Below, piece by piece: positions 25,895-34,809 of a DNA stretch of 64,000 nt. The notes below the pieces were generated by a model. The model was not told the DNA's origin and ran no database searches. It saw only the letters and a list, made by a program, of their open reading frames with translations. The position numbers and the translations under genes were made by a program. Origin of the DNA: Stenotrophomonas africana (GTDB lineage: Bacteria > Pseudomonadota > Gammaproteobacteria > Xanthomonadales > Xanthomonadaceae); NCBI RefSeq assembly GCF_013004645.1, contig NZ_JABEME010000003.1:372001-436000 (forward strand), given 5' to 3'. How positions within the stretch are numbered: the stretch's first letter is position 1; each line of letters opens with the position of its first letter.

Positions 25895-26548
25895 ATGGCG
25901 AACGCAGCGCAGCCGGTCCTGGGCGGACCGGAGTTCCTCCGCCTGCTCGCCCGTCTCAGCGACGGCGCGATGCCGGCCACCAGTCCCGCCCTGACCGATC
26001 GCCTCGGCCAGTGGGTGGACTGGAGCCGTGCCGTGGCCCTGTCCGGGGCGCTCGGCGGACGCCTGCCCGAGCCCGGTGAAGCCGCCGAAGCGCTCGAGGA
26101 TGTGCTGGCCGACTGCGCGCAGGCGCACGCCAGCCTGCTGGCCTCGATCAGTGAGGATGCCGAAGCCGAGCGCCTGCTGGACCTGGCCGAAGCCGCCGCT
26201 GTACCCAACTTCGCCTCGCTGCGCCAGCGCTACCGGGTGCTGCAGCAGGCCATCCAGACCGCCACCGGGCGCCTGCGCGGCCGCCTGCGCGACCAGCTGG
26301 TGCAGGTTTCGCCCGAGCTGGCGCGGCTGGCCGAGGTCGATGCGGTGATAGAACAGACCCTTACCCCACGCGAACACAGCCTGCTGGCCACGGCGCCGGC
26401 GGTGCTCGGCGCCCGTTTTGAACGCGTGCACGGCCAGCCCGGTTGGCGCGCGGCCTTCCGCCAAGACATGCGCACGCTGCTGCTCGCCGAACTGCAGCTG
26501 CGCTTCCACCCGATCGAAGGGCTGCAAGACGCCCTGCGCTCCCACTGA
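25895..26548 (+). CDS. DUF3348 protein, first gene of a stator-like operon
   Basis: 217 aa from ATG 25895 (MANAAQPVLGGPEFLRLLAR). Soluble, strongly helical, with no signal or membrane helix. The pattern GGPEFLRLLARLSD, LGQWVDWSRAVALSGAL and the C-terminal FRQDMRTLLLAELQLRFHPIEGLQDAL fits DUF3348, a family of unknown function that travels with DUF802 and DUF2894. A cytoplasmic adaptor for the membrane complex encoded next is the simplest guess. The DUF802 gene starts 10 bp later. Confidence 0.85.
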   Translation: MANAAQPVLGGPEFLRLLARLSDGAMPATSPALTDRLGQWVDWSRAVALSGALGGRLPEPGEAAEALEDVLADCAQAHASLLASISEDAEAERLLDLAEAAAVPNFASLRQRYRVLQQAIQTATGRLRGRLRDQLVQVSPELARLAEVDAVIEQTLTPREHSLLATAPAVLGARFERVHGQPGWRAAFRQDMRTLLLAELQLRFHPIEGLQDALRSH

Positions 26549-26558
26549 CCGGAACACC

Positions 26559-28823
26559 ATGTCCAGAACTGCTTTCCATGTCGTTGTTTTCCTTGTCGGC
26601 CTGCTGGCCGTGTGCTGGATCGGCATTGGCTACGTTTCGGTGCACCCGCTGGGTGCAGCGGTGGCGGCGATCATCGCGGCCTGCTACATCGCCGGTGGCG
26701 TGGAGCTGTACCGCTACCGCCAGGCCAGCAACGGCCTGCGCGCCGCACTGAACGATCTGTCCAGCGCGAAGGAAAGCCTCGCCCCCTGGCTGGAGCGCGT
26801 GCCGGTGGGCCTGCGCAACGCCGTGCGCCTGCGCGTGGAAGGCGAGCGCACTGCCCTGCCCGCACCGGTACTGACCCCGTACCTCGTTGGCCTGCTGGTG
26901 CTGCTGGGCATGCTCGGCACCCTGCTGGGCATGATGGACACGCTGCGTGGCACCGGACTGGCCCTGCAGAGCGCGACCGACATGGCCGCGATCCGCGGCT
27001 CGCTGGCCTCGCCGGTGCAGGGCCTGGCGGTGGCCTTCGGTACCTCGATCGCCGGTGTGGCCAGCTCGGCCATGCTCGGCTTGCTGGCAGCGCTGCTGCG
27101 TCGTGACCGCCTGCAGGCCGTGCAGCAGCTGGACCGCGCCATTGCCGGTGACCTGCATCCGTACTCGCAGGCCTGGCAGCGCGCCGAATCGCTGCGCCTG
27201 CTGCAGGCACAGTCCGCGGCGCTGCCGGCGCTGGTCGACCGCCTGCAGGCAATGACCAGCACCTTTGAACAGCACAGTTCGGCCGCCAATGAACGCCTGC
27301 TGGCCGGCCAGGCCGAGTTCCTGACTCAGAGCCAGGCGCTGCAGGAGCGCCTGGCGGTCTCGCTGCAGCAGTCGCTGCGCGAAGGGGCTGAAGCCAGCGC
27401 CGCCGCCATCGGTGGCGCGCTGCAGCCGATGGCCGAGACCACCCTGGCAGGCCTGGCCCGTCACGGCGAAGCACTGCACGCCCGCGTCGAGCAGGCCGTG
27501 CAGCAGCAGCTGGCCGGCCTGAGCGACGGTTTCGAGCGCAGCCGCGTCGCCACCGAGGCCAGCTGGGCCAAGGTGGTGAGTGAACAGACCCAGGCACAAC
27601 AGGCACTGGTGGGTGATCTGCGCCAGCACCTGCAGGCCTTCAGCGATGGCCAGGCCACGCATGCCGAAGCGCTGGTCGCGCGCATCGGCGAGCGCCTGCA
27701 GGCCGATGCACAGGGCAATGCAGAGGCCTTGCGCGCCGCCGCCGAACAGCAGCAGGCCCTGAACAGCGCGCTGGTCGAGCGCCAGCAGCAGGCGCTGCTC
27801 GCAGCCGGTCAGCAGCTGGAGGAGCACGCGCAGGCGTTGCTGCAGGCACTGGAGCAGCAGCACAGCGCCAGCCAGTCGCTGCTGCAGGACCACGAACAGC
27901 AGCGCTCGCAGGATTGGCAGGCCGCGCAGGCCGCCGCCGCGACCGCGCATGCCGAACTGCAGGCCAGCCTGGACAGCCGCGAACAGCAACGCCAGGCACG
28001 CTGGGACGCGGTCAGCGCCGAGCTGCAGCAGGCCCACGCCACGCTGCAGGCGCAGCTGCAGGCCGGCGACGAACAGCGCCTGCAACGCTGGAGCGATGCC
28101 TTGCAGCACGTTTCCGCCGAGCTGGCCGAGCGCCTGCAGGCCAATGGCGAGCGCCTGGCTGCGCAGCAGCAGCAGGTCTGCGACACGCTGGCCGCCACCG
28201 CTCAGCAGATCGGCGAGAACGGTCGTGCACAGGCCAGCGCAACGCTGGCCGAAGTGTCGACCCTGCTGCAGACTGCCGCCGCCGCGCCGAAGGCTGCTGT
28301 CGACGTCATCAACGAGCTGCGCAGCACGCTCTCTGAAAGCCTGGCGCGTGACAACGCGATGCTGGAAGAGCGCGGACGCCTGCTGGCCACCGTGCAGACC
28401 CTGCTCGATGCGATCAACCATGCTTCGCACGAACAGCGCACCGCGGTGGACGCGCTGGTCGGTGGTTCGGCCGAGCTGCTGGAGCGCGTCGGCAACCGCT
28501 TCACCGACCATATCGCCGCCGAGACCGGGAAGCTGGACGGCATCGCCGCAGCGCTCAACGTCAGCGCCGGTGAAGTGGGCCAGTTGGCCAGCACCTTTGG
28601 TGAGGCGGTCGCGCAGTTCGGCAGCGCCTCCACCGAGCTGTCCGGCCGCCTGGAACAGATTGGTGGTGCACTGGATGCCTCGCTGGCCCGCAGCGATGAG
28701 CAGCTGGCCTACTACGTGGCGCAGGCGCGCGAGGTGGTCGACCTCAGCCTGCTGTCGCAGAAGCAGGTGATGGAAGAACTGCAGCAGCTGGCCACACGCC
28801 GCGGCAAGGCCGGTAGCGCATGA
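26559..28823 (+). CDS. DUF802 protein: MotA/ExbB-like channel with a giant coiled-coil tail
   Basis: 754 aa from ATG 26559. Four membrane helices lie within the first 182 residues: about 5-26, 31-51, 107-128 (YLVGLLVLLGMLGTLLGMMD) and 157-181 (VAFGTSIAGVASSAMLGLL). The last two carry the small-residue and Gly-Thr pattern of MotA/TolQ/ExbB proton channels. Residues 190-754 are an Ala/Gln/Glu-rich helical tail with many QQ pairs, probably a long cytoplasmic coiled coil. This architecture is like ZorA of the Zorya defence system. The gene ends in an ATGA overlap with the MotB-like gene. Family DUF802 is of unknown function. Confidence 0.88.
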   Translation: MSRTAFHVVVFLVGLLAVCWIGIGYVSVHPLGAAVAAIIAACYIAGGVELYRYRQASNGLRAALNDLSSAKESLAPWLERVPVGLRNAVRLRVEGERTALPAPVLTPYLVGLLVLLGMLGTLLGMMDTLRGTGLALQSATDMAAIRGSLASPVQGLAVAFGTSIAGVASSAMLGLLAALLRRDRLQAVQQLDRAIAGDLHPYSQAWQRAESLRLLQAQSAALPALVDRLQAMTSTFEQHSSAANERLLAGQAEFLTQSQALQERLAVSLQQSLREGAEASAAAIGGALQPMAETTLAGLARHGEALHARVEQAVQQQLAGLSDGFERSRVATEASWAKVVSEQTQAQQALVGDLRQHLQAFSDGQATHAEALVARIGERLQADAQGNAEALRAAAEQQQALNSALVERQQQALLAAGQQLEEHAQALLQALEQQHSASQSLLQDHEQQRSQDWQAAQAAAATAHAELQASLDSREQQRQARWDAVSAELQQAHATLQAQLQAGDEQRLQRWSDALQHVSAELAERLQANGERLAAQQQQVCDTLAATAQQIGENGRAQASATLAEVSTLLQTAAAAPKAAVDVINELRSTLSESLARDNAMLEERGRLLATVQTLLDAINHASHEQRTAVDALVGGSAELLERVGNRFTDHIAAETGKLDGIAAALNVSAGEVGQLASTFGEAVAQFGSASTELSGRLEQIGGALDASLARSDEQLAYYVAQAREVVDLSLLSQKQVMEELQQLATRRGKAGSA

Positions 28824-29458
28824 GCGACGAGCTGGAAGTCGACGGCGGCTCGCATGCCCCGATCTGGGCCGCCTTTGGCGACCTGATGTCGGTGCTGCTG
28901 GGCGCGTTCGTGCTGATCCTGGTCGGCGTGGTTGCCGTGCAGCTGGAACTGTCGCAGCGGCTGGACCAGGAAGTGAAGCAGCGCCAGGCCGAAGCCAAGC
29001 GCCTGCAGACCCTGGAGCAGGCACTGGCCGGCCCGCTGGCCGCCGGTCGCGTGACGCTGGTGGATGGCCGCATCGGCATCAGCGGCAGCGTGCTGTTCGC
29101 GCTGAACTCCGACCAGCTGCAGCCGGAAGGCCAGGAGCTGCTGCGCAGCCTGGCCGCACCGCTGGCCGCCTACCTGGGCAGCCGCGAAGAGATCCTGATG
29201 GTCAGCGGCTTCACCGATGACGCGCCGGTGCGCGAAGGCAACCGGCGTTTCGCCGACAACTGGGAGCTGTCGGCGCAGCGGTCGCTGACCGTGACCCGCA
29301 CCCTGATCACCGATGGCGTACCGGCCGACGCCGTGTTCGCCGCCGCGTTCGGCAGCGAGCAGCCGGTCAGTTCCAATGCCAATGAAGAAGGCCGCGCACG
29401 CAACCGCCGCGTGGAGATCGCGCCGATTCCCAAGCCCAAGGCGCCGGATGCCAAGTAA
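28820..29458 (+). CDS. MotB/OmpA-like peptidoglycan-binding stator subunit
   Basis: 212 aa. One N-terminal membrane helix carries an Asp at its start (AAFGDLMSVLLGAFVLILVG, D21), the position of the proton-carrying Asp of MotB and ZorB. A short helical linker is followed by an OmpA/MotB domain: VLFALNSDQLQPEG, VSGFTDDAPV, NWELSAQRSLTVTR and NANEEGRARNRRVEI, the peptidoglycan-binding loop residues. With the DUF802 protein it would make a peptidoglycan-anchored, ion-driven complex. It overlaps the genes on both sides (ATGA upstream, 11 bp downstream). Confidence 0.92.
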   Translation: MSDELEVDGGSHAPIWAAFGDLMSVLLGAFVLILVGVVAVQLELSQRLDQEVKQRQAEAKRLQTLEQALAGPLAAGRVTLVDGRIGISGSVLFALNSDQLQPEGQELLRSLAAPLAAYLGSREEILMVSGFTDDAPVREGNRRFADNWELSAQRSLTVTRTLITDGVPADAVFAAAFGSEQPVSSNANEEGRARNRRVEIAPIPKPKAPDAK

Positions 29459-29825
29459 GCCGCCAGCGCTCGAAGGCCTGCGCGCACTGGTGCGCGACCT
29501 CGATGCGGGGTCGCGCTCGCTGCCGCATTACCCGCAGGTGCCGATGCTGCAGCAGGTGCAGCGTGAATGGTCGGAGCTGCGCAGCGAACTGCAGGTGCGT
29601 CGCTCACTGCGCGCCGAAGCCCCGGCCGACGGCGGCCCGCTGAACTCGGCGGTGCTGGTGCAGCGCATGCTGGACACGATGCAGGCGACCAGCCCCGGCT
29701 ACCTGCGCCACTTCATCGATTACGTGGATACGTTGTCCTGGCTGCAGGCGCTGCAGGATGGCGCCGCCAGCGGCGGTGACAACGCAAAGCCGAAGCGCAC
29801 GCGCAAGCCGCGCAACGCGGGTTGA
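29448..29825 (+). CDS. DUF2894 protein, last gene of the stator-like operon
   Basis: 125 aa from ATG 29448, overlapping the MotB-like gene by 11 bp. Soluble, helical, with PALEGLRALVRDLDAGSR at the N-terminus and a basic tail (KPKRTRKPRNAG). The middle LNSAVLVQRMLDTMQATSPGYL and FIDYVDTLSWLQAL match DUF2894. The function is unknown. Strict translational coupling argues that it works with the membrane complex. The basic C-terminus could contact nucleic acid or lipid head groups (speculative). Confidence 0.82.
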   Translation: MPSKPPALEGLRALVRDLDAGSRSLPHYPQVPMLQQVQREWSELRSELQVRRSLRAEAPADGGPLNSAVLVQRMLDTMQATSPGYLRHFIDYVDTLSWLQALQDGAASGGDNAKPKRTRKPRNAG

Positions 29826-29835
29826 TCGCACACTG

Positions 29836-29957
29836 ACGCCGACCTCGTTCGGCGTTCCTGGATACGACAATCCTGATCCGCGCTTCTGGTAGACGCCAAC
29901 CTTGGTTGGCGCTCCACCAACGACGCCGCGCATGCCAACCAAGGTTGGCATCCACCA
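29836..29957. repeat. Three palindromic repeat units after the stator-like operon
   Basis: The 314 bp between genes contain three hairpins: ACGCCGACCTCGTTCGGCGT at 29836-29855, GTAGACGCCAACCTTGGTTG... at 29889-29918, and GCATGCCAACCAAGGTTGGC... at 29930-29957. The second has the GTAG head of SMAG-type elements, and the third repeats the same CCAACC/GGTTGG core in the other direction. They may end or protect the operon transcript. The rest of the gap shows no gene. Confidence 0.75.
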
Positions 29958-30139
29958 ATGCATGCGTCGACATGCCACGCGTGTAGCGGTGTCACCAGAC
30001 AGTCATCTGTCTAGCGCACCATTTTCACGTTGACCCACGGCGCCTGCAGTGCCTGCCGGTCGCATCGGCTATCTCCCTCTTCAAACGCCATGAGCTCCGC
30101 GCCCACGCGGCGGCTCGTGCCTGCCTGAGTGTCCGTAAC

Positions 30140-32458
30140 ATGACGAAAACTTTGTTGGCCGCCGCGCTGTCGATCGCGCTCGCTCCTGCCGCCTGGGCGC
30201 AGGATGCTGCCCCGACCTCCAGCACACCCTCCGCCACCACCCTCGATGCGGTCTCGGTGATCGGCAGCGGTGAAGCGCGCCAGGTGCAGCGCATCACCCG
30301 CGAGAACCTCGACATCCTGCCGCCGGGGACCAGCCTGCAGAAGACCCTGAACCTGCTGCCGGGCGTCAACGCGCAGTCGGCCGATGCGCTGGGCACCAAC
30401 GAGCAGTCGATGACGCTCAGCCTGCGCGGCTTCAACTCCACCCGTCTCGGTTACACGTTGGACGGCGTGCCGCTGGGCGATGGCGCGTACAACAACTACA
30501 ACGGCCTGACCATCAACCGTGCGCTGATCAGCGAGAACATGGCCGGCGCCGAGCTGGCGGTGGGCATCGGCAGCCTCGGCACGCCGTCCACCAGCAACCT
30601 CGGTGGCACCATCTCGTACACCTCCGACCGCCCGGCCCAGGAACTCGGCGGCCGCGTGGCGCAGACCTTCGGCAGCGATGCCAATCGTCGCACTTTCGTG
30701 CGCGTGGACAGCGGCGAGTACAACGGTTTCTCCGGCTACGTCTCCGGCATGAATGCCGTCTCCGATCTGTGGAACGACCAGACCGCCTACAACAAATCCA
30801 CCACCAAGCAGTTCAATGCCAAGGGCGTGTGGAACTTCGGCCGCGGCCAGATCACCGGTTTCGTCGATACCTCGCGGACCACGCAGGCTGACTACTTCTA
30901 CCTGTCCAAGGACGAGATGTCGCGCGGCCTCGGCTGGGACTGGGGCGGCTACGCGCCGGACTGGAACAAGGCCGTGGCCAAAGCCTACTGCAACACTGCC
31001 AGCTTCAACGCGAAGAAGTGCGACAACAGCGGCCCGGACAAGGATGCCGATGGTGCCTTCACCGCCGGGCAGATCCTGCGCGATGACAACCTGTACTACC
31101 TGGCCGGCGACTTCTTCCTGGCCGATGGCTTCAGCCTGCGGGCGCTGGCCTACCACCACGATGACCGTGGCGAAGGCCACAACTGGAACAGTGGCGCGTG
31201 GTCGAACAAGGGCACGGCGCAGGAGATTCCGATCATCTTCCGCAACACCATCTACACCATCGACCGCGATGGCGGCACGCTGTCGTTCGACTGGGAGCTG
31301 GGCGCACATCGCATCGAAGGCGGCGTCTGGTACGAGCGCAATACCAGCAGCGCCGAGCGCTACCAGACCGCCGTGGATGGCCCGCGCGACCTGAGTGGCA
31401 TGAACACCCTGCCCTCCGACGTCGGCGTGTTCGCCCAGCGCACGCGCTGGAAGACCCATCAGTTCTTCCTGAAAGACACCTGGCGCCTGCTTGATGATCG
31501 CCTGACGCTGGAATTCGGCGCCAAGAGCCCACATGCCACCTCCGATGCACAGGCCCTGCCCGGTGACGCGAAGACGCCGATCCCGCCGGCCTCGAACAAC
31601 CAGTTCGCCACCGGCTCGTTGAAGGCCAGCAAAAACTTCCTGCCCAGCATCGGTGCCAATTTCCGCCTGGCCGAGCACCATGAAGTGTTCGCCAGCTACG
31701 CCGAGAACATCGCCATGTTCCAGGGCGGGTTCAAGCTGGGCCCGCAGGCGGTCAGCCAGGCCACCTGGAATGCGCAGGGCAACCTGAAGCCGGAGGAATC
31801 GCGCTCACTCGAAGCCGGCTACCGCTTCGTCACCAATACCCTGCAGGCCTCGGTCGCGGCCTACAGCGTGCGCTTCGACAACCGCCTGCTGCAGTACAAC
31901 CCCTGCGACTCGCGGCAGCCGGTCGGCCCGACCTGCGGCAACCGCTTCTACAACGTGGGCGGCGTCGACAGCCGTGGTGCCGAGCTGACCGTGCTGTGGA
32001 CCCCCAACGAGCACTTCAGCTGGTACACCTCGGCCTCGCTGAACCGCTCGACCTATGCGTCGAACTACGTGCAGGCCGGCGTCGAGCAGCAGATCAAGGG
32101 CAAGATCCAGACCGATACACCCAAGCAGCTGCTGGCCACCGAGATCACCTGGCGCGACAACGGCTGGTTTGCCAGCCTGCGCGGCAAGTACACCGGCGAA
32201 CGCTTCTACACTTACACCAACGACCAGGGCTTCGGCGGCTTTACCGTGTTCGATCTGGCCGGTGGCTATGACTTCGGCCAGGTCGGCTTCGCCAAGGGCG
32301 CGCGCCTGTCGTTCAACGTGACCAACCTGACCAACAAGCGCTATGCCAGCAACCTGGATTCGAGCGTGTTCGCGCCCAGCGACCCTGCCGGCAAGCTGTA
32401 TGTGTTCCATGCCTCGGCACCGCGCCAGGTGTTCGGTACGATCGACCTTCGCTTCTGA
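30140..32458 (+). CDS. TonB-dependent outer-membrane receptor
   Basis: 772 aa. Signal peptide at residues 1-21 (MTKTLLAAALSIALAPAAWA). The plug domain has a TonB-box-like segment TLDAVSVIGSG and LSLRGFNSTRLGYTLDGVPLGD. The 22-strand barrel ends with the aromatic C-terminus FGTIDLRF. Several stretches are rich in Asn/Asp/Tyr (DGAYNNYNG), as in receptors for large or phosphorylated ligands. It is followed after 21 bp by an exported phytase-like esterase, suggesting joint use of a phosphoester or organic-phosphate substrate. No Fur or MntR site was seen near it. Confidence 0.92.
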   Translation: MTKTLLAAALSIALAPAAWAQDAAPTSSTPSATTLDAVSVIGSGEARQVQRITRENLDILPPGTSLQKTLNLLPGVNAQSADALGTNEQSMTLSLRGFNSTRLGYTLDGVPLGDGAYNNYNGLTINRALISENMAGAELAVGIGSLGTPSTSNLGGTISYTSDRPAQELGGRVAQTFGSDANRRTFVRVDSGEYNGFSGYVSGMNAVSDLWNDQTAYNKSTTKQFNAKGVWNFGRGQITGFVDTSRTTQADYFYLSKDEMSRGLGWDWGGYAPDWNKAVAKAYCNTASFNAKKCDNSGPDKDADGAFTAGQILRDDNLYYLAGDFFLADGFSLRALAYHHDDRGEGHNWNSGAWSNKGTAQEIPIIFRNTIYTIDRDGGTLSFDWELGAHRIEGGVWYERNTSSAERYQTAVDGPRDLSGMNTLPSDVGVFAQRTRWKTHQFFLKDTWRLLDDRLTLEFGAKSPHATSDAQALPGDAKTPIPPASNNQFATGSLKASKNFLPSIGANFRLAEHHEVFASYAENIAMFQGGFKLGPQAVSQATWNAQGNLKPEESRSLEAGYRFVTNTLQASVAAYSVRFDNRLLQYNPCDSRQPVGPTCGNRFYNVGGVDSRGAELTVLWTPNEHFSWYTSASLNRSTYASNYVQAGVEQQIKGKIQTDTPKQLLATEITWRDNGWFASLRGKYTGERFYTYTNDQGFGGFTVFDLAGGYDFGQVGFAKGARLSFNVTNLTNKRYASNLDSSVFAPSDPAGKLYVFHASAPRQVFGTIDLRF

Positions 32459-32479
32459 TTGACCGCCCGGAGTCCACCG

Positions 32480-33937
32480 ATGCTCACGACCGCCCTGCTG
32501 CTGGCCACGCTCTCCGCCAGCGGATACTCCGCTCCGCATGAGGCGACGGGCGCAGCGCCGCGCACCCTGCAGCTGGGCGGTCGCACCTATGTGGACAAAG
32601 GCCTGGTCGCCGCCGGGCGGCTGCCGGCGGGCACGGTGGACTTCCTGGGCGACACGCTGGGATCGTTCTCGTCGCTGGCGGTGCAGCCCGGCACCTGGAA
32701 GCGCACTGCCAACGGCTACGAAGGCGTGCTGTGGACCCTGCCCGACCGCGGCCGCAACGATCCCGAGGCAGGCCTGTTCTACGACTACACCGGCCGCGTC
32801 GAGCGCATGCAGCTGCGCATCGACGTTTCCCCGGGAAAGCCCGAGCTTGGCACGTTGACGATGGTGCCCGACAAGGGCGTGGTACTGAAGGATTTCAACG
32901 GGCAGCCGTTCACCGGTGCCGACCCGGGTGACCACACGGTCACCCAGCGCCAGGTGGTGCTGCCTTCGCCGGCCAGCGGCGCCGGTGCGGGCAAGGTCTC
33001 GCTGGATGCTGAGTCACTGCAGTTCACCGCAGATGGCCACTTCTATATCGGCGACGAGTACACCGCCAACGTCTACTACTTCGATGCGCACGGCCAGTTG
33101 CAGGGTGTGATCGTGGCACCGCCCGCGATCCGTCCGCAGCGCGACGGCAAGCCGGCGTTCGGTTCGCTGGCGCCACCGCAGACCGGCCGACGCAACAACC
33201 AGGGCGTGGAAGGCATGGGCCTGTCACCCGACGGCACCCGCCTGTTCGTCGCCCTGCAGAGCGCTACGCTGCAGGACAGCGCGCAGGGCAACGCGGCGGG
33301 CCGCATCAACACCCGCGTACTGGTCTACGACGTGACGGCCTCGCCAACGCCACAGCAGCCGATCGGCCATTACGTGATGGCCCTGCCCGCCTACGCGCAC
33401 GATGGCAAGCGCAAGCTGGACCGCACCGCCGCGCAGAGCGAGCTGCGTGCGCTGGATGCCACCCGCTTCCTGCTGCTGGCCCGCGATGGCAACGGGCTGG
33501 GCAAGGACGGCGACGACCCGATCGTCTACAAGTCGGTGCTGCTGGTGGATGTGGGCGATGCCAGCAACCTGGCGGGAAGCAACCATGAGTCCGGTACGGC
33601 CTCGGTGCTGGCCGACCCGGCGGGTACCGCGCTGAAGGCCGACATCGTGCCCGCACGCAGCGACGAGCTGCTGAACCTGCTCGACCGCCCGCAGTTGGCC
33701 CGTGCCGGGCTGGACCTGGACACAAAGCGCGGCCCACATGCCGGACTGCTGTCAGAGAAGTGGGAAGCCATGGACGTGCTGCCGGCGCTGGACCCGCAGC
33801 ACCCGAACGACGTACTGCTGCTGATCGGCAACGACAACGACTTCATCGCCCGCCATTGCCGCATGCAGGGCCAGGCCTGCGACAGCCCGTACGACAACGA
33901 CAACCGCGTGCTGGTCTACCGCCTGACCCTGCCTTGA
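32480..33937 (+). CDS. Exported esterase-like phytase-family protein
   Basis: 485 aa from ATG 32480 (CCGGAG in front). Signal peptide MLTTALLLATLSASGYSA. The body is a beta-propeller-like domain of the esterase-like activity of phytase family: LPDRGRNDPEAGLFYDYTGR, DAESLQFTADGHFYIGDEYT, NNQGVEGMGLSPDGTRLFVALQS and LLIGNDNDFIA. Acidic loops would bind calcium or metal. It probably acts in the periplasm on phosphorylated or esterified compounds brought in by the adjacent TonB receptor. The exact substrate is not shown. Confidence 0.88.
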   Translation: MLTTALLLATLSASGYSAPHEATGAAPRTLQLGGRTYVDKGLVAAGRLPAGTVDFLGDTLGSFSSLAVQPGTWKRTANGYEGVLWTLPDRGRNDPEAGLFYDYTGRVERMQLRIDVSPGKPELGTLTMVPDKGVVLKDFNGQPFTGADPGDHTVTQRQVVLPSPASGAGAGKVSLDAESLQFTADGHFYIGDEYTANVYYFDAHGQLQGVIVAPPAIRPQRDGKPAFGSLAPPQTGRRNNQGVEGMGLSPDGTRLFVALQSATLQDSAQGNAAGRINTRVLVYDVTASPTPQQPIGHYVMALPAYAHDGKRKLDRTAAQSELRALDATRFLLLARDGNGLGKDGDDPIVYKSVLLVDVGDASNLAGSNHESGTASVLADPAGTALKADIVPARSDELLNLLDRPQLARAGLDLDTKRGPHAGLLSEKWEAMDVLPALDPQHPNDVLLLIGNDNDFIARHCRMQGQACDSPYDNDNRVLVYRLTLP

Positions 33938-33961
33938 CCGCAAACCGATGTCACGCTCTCT

Positions 33962-34044
33962 GTAAAGCCGAGCCCATGCTCGGCTGCTTTTCCTTCAGGC
34001 ATCCGTATCTCTGAAGGAACAGCCGAGCATGGGCTCGGCTCTAC
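33962..34044. repeat. GTAG/CTAC inverted repeat pair (SMAG-like)
   Basis: GTAAAGCCGAGCCCATGCTC... faces ...GAGCATGGGCTCGGCTCTAC, with a second inner inverted repeat (CCTTCAG / CTGAAGG). It lies between the convergent esterase and entA genes and probably terminates both. Confidence 0.88.
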
Positions 34045-34050
34045 AGAAGC

Positions 34051-34809
34051 TCACCCACGCAGGGTGGCGCCGCCGTCCACATACAGGTCGCTCATCGCCA
34101 CATGCCCGGCCTGTTCGGACAGCAGGAACATCACCGAGTGCGCGATGTCCTCCGGGGTGGCGAGTTTGCGCAGTGGAATGCCGGCCTTGTAGGTCTCCAG
34201 GTTGCCGGCGATCACGCGCTCGGCACCGTGCTCGTCCTGCCACATGCCGGTCTGCATCGGGGTCAGTGTTGAACCCGGGGCGACGATGTTGCAGCGGATG
34301 CCCAGTGGCGCCAGTTCCAACCCAAGGCAACGCGTGAACATGGTGGCCGCAGCCTTGGAGGCCGCATAGGCAGCCATACCGTGCCGCGGCACGCCGGCCG
34401 CGTTCGAGCTGACGGTAACGATCGCGCCCTGCCGACGCGGTGACATCACCCGCGCCAACGCCCTTCCGACATGGAACACGCCATCGGCATTGACTGCAAA
34501 CACCCGGCGCCAGTCGTCGTCGGTGGTCCCGGTGACGCCGCCCACATGCAGTACGCCGGCCACGCTGGCGGCCAGCATGATCGGCCCGATGCTGGACTCG
34601 ACCTGATCCACCAAGGCGTCCACGGCGGCGCTGTCGGTTACATCGAGTGCGAGCGACGTCACCCGGGTATCGGCCACGCGCGGCGTCTCGCGATCAGTCG
34701 CCACCACCGTGCAGCCGGCCTCGGCCAGCAACCGAACCAGTGCCTCTCCGATGCCGCCGGAAGCGCCGGTCACCAACGCCACGCGGCCTTCAAAACCGGT
34801 CAACTGCAT
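34051..34809 (-). CDS. entA: 2,3-dihydro-2,3-dihydroxybenzoate dehydrogenase EntA
   Basis: 252 aa from ATG 34809 with AGGAG in front, overlapping the entF stop. Short-chain dehydrogenase: NAD-binding TGASGGIG, the Asn-Ala-Asp loop, VSSNAAG with the catalytic Ser region, and Y-x3-K in YAASKAA. By position in the ent operon it oxidises 2,3-dihydro-2,3-dihydroxybenzoate to 2,3-dihydroxybenzoate, the aryl cap of the siderophore. Sequence alone gives only SDR; the context gives EntA. Last gene of the operon. Confidence 0.9.
   Translation of the reverse strand: MQLTGFEGRVALVTGASGGIGEALVRLLAEAGCTVVATDRETPRVADTRVTSLALDVTDSAAVDALVDQVESSIGPIMLAASVAGVLHVGGVTGTTDDDWRRVFAVNADGVFHVGRALARVMSPRRQGAIVTVSSNAAGVPRHGMAAYAASKAAATMFTRCLGLELAPLGIRCNIVAPGSTLTPMQTGMWQDEHGAERVIAGNLETYKAGIPLRKLATPEDIAHSVMFLLSEQAGHVAMSDLYVDGGATLRG

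Noticed and set aside
26361..29024. 887-codon open frame on the minus strand opposite DUF802
   Set aside because: Shadow of the Gln/Ala-rich DUF802 frame; the real genes carry membrane helices and conserved domains with tight overlaps.
25895..29825. Calling the stator-like operon a Zorya defence system
   Set aside because: Only the ZorA/ZorB-like architecture is shared. No ZorC, ZorD helicase or ZorE nuclease gene is present, and the neighbours are DUF3348 and DUF2894.
29836..29957. CRISPR array from the run of similar short palindromes
   Set aside because: Units differ in sequence and spacing, there are no unique spacers of constant length, and the units are hairpins of the SMAG/REP type.
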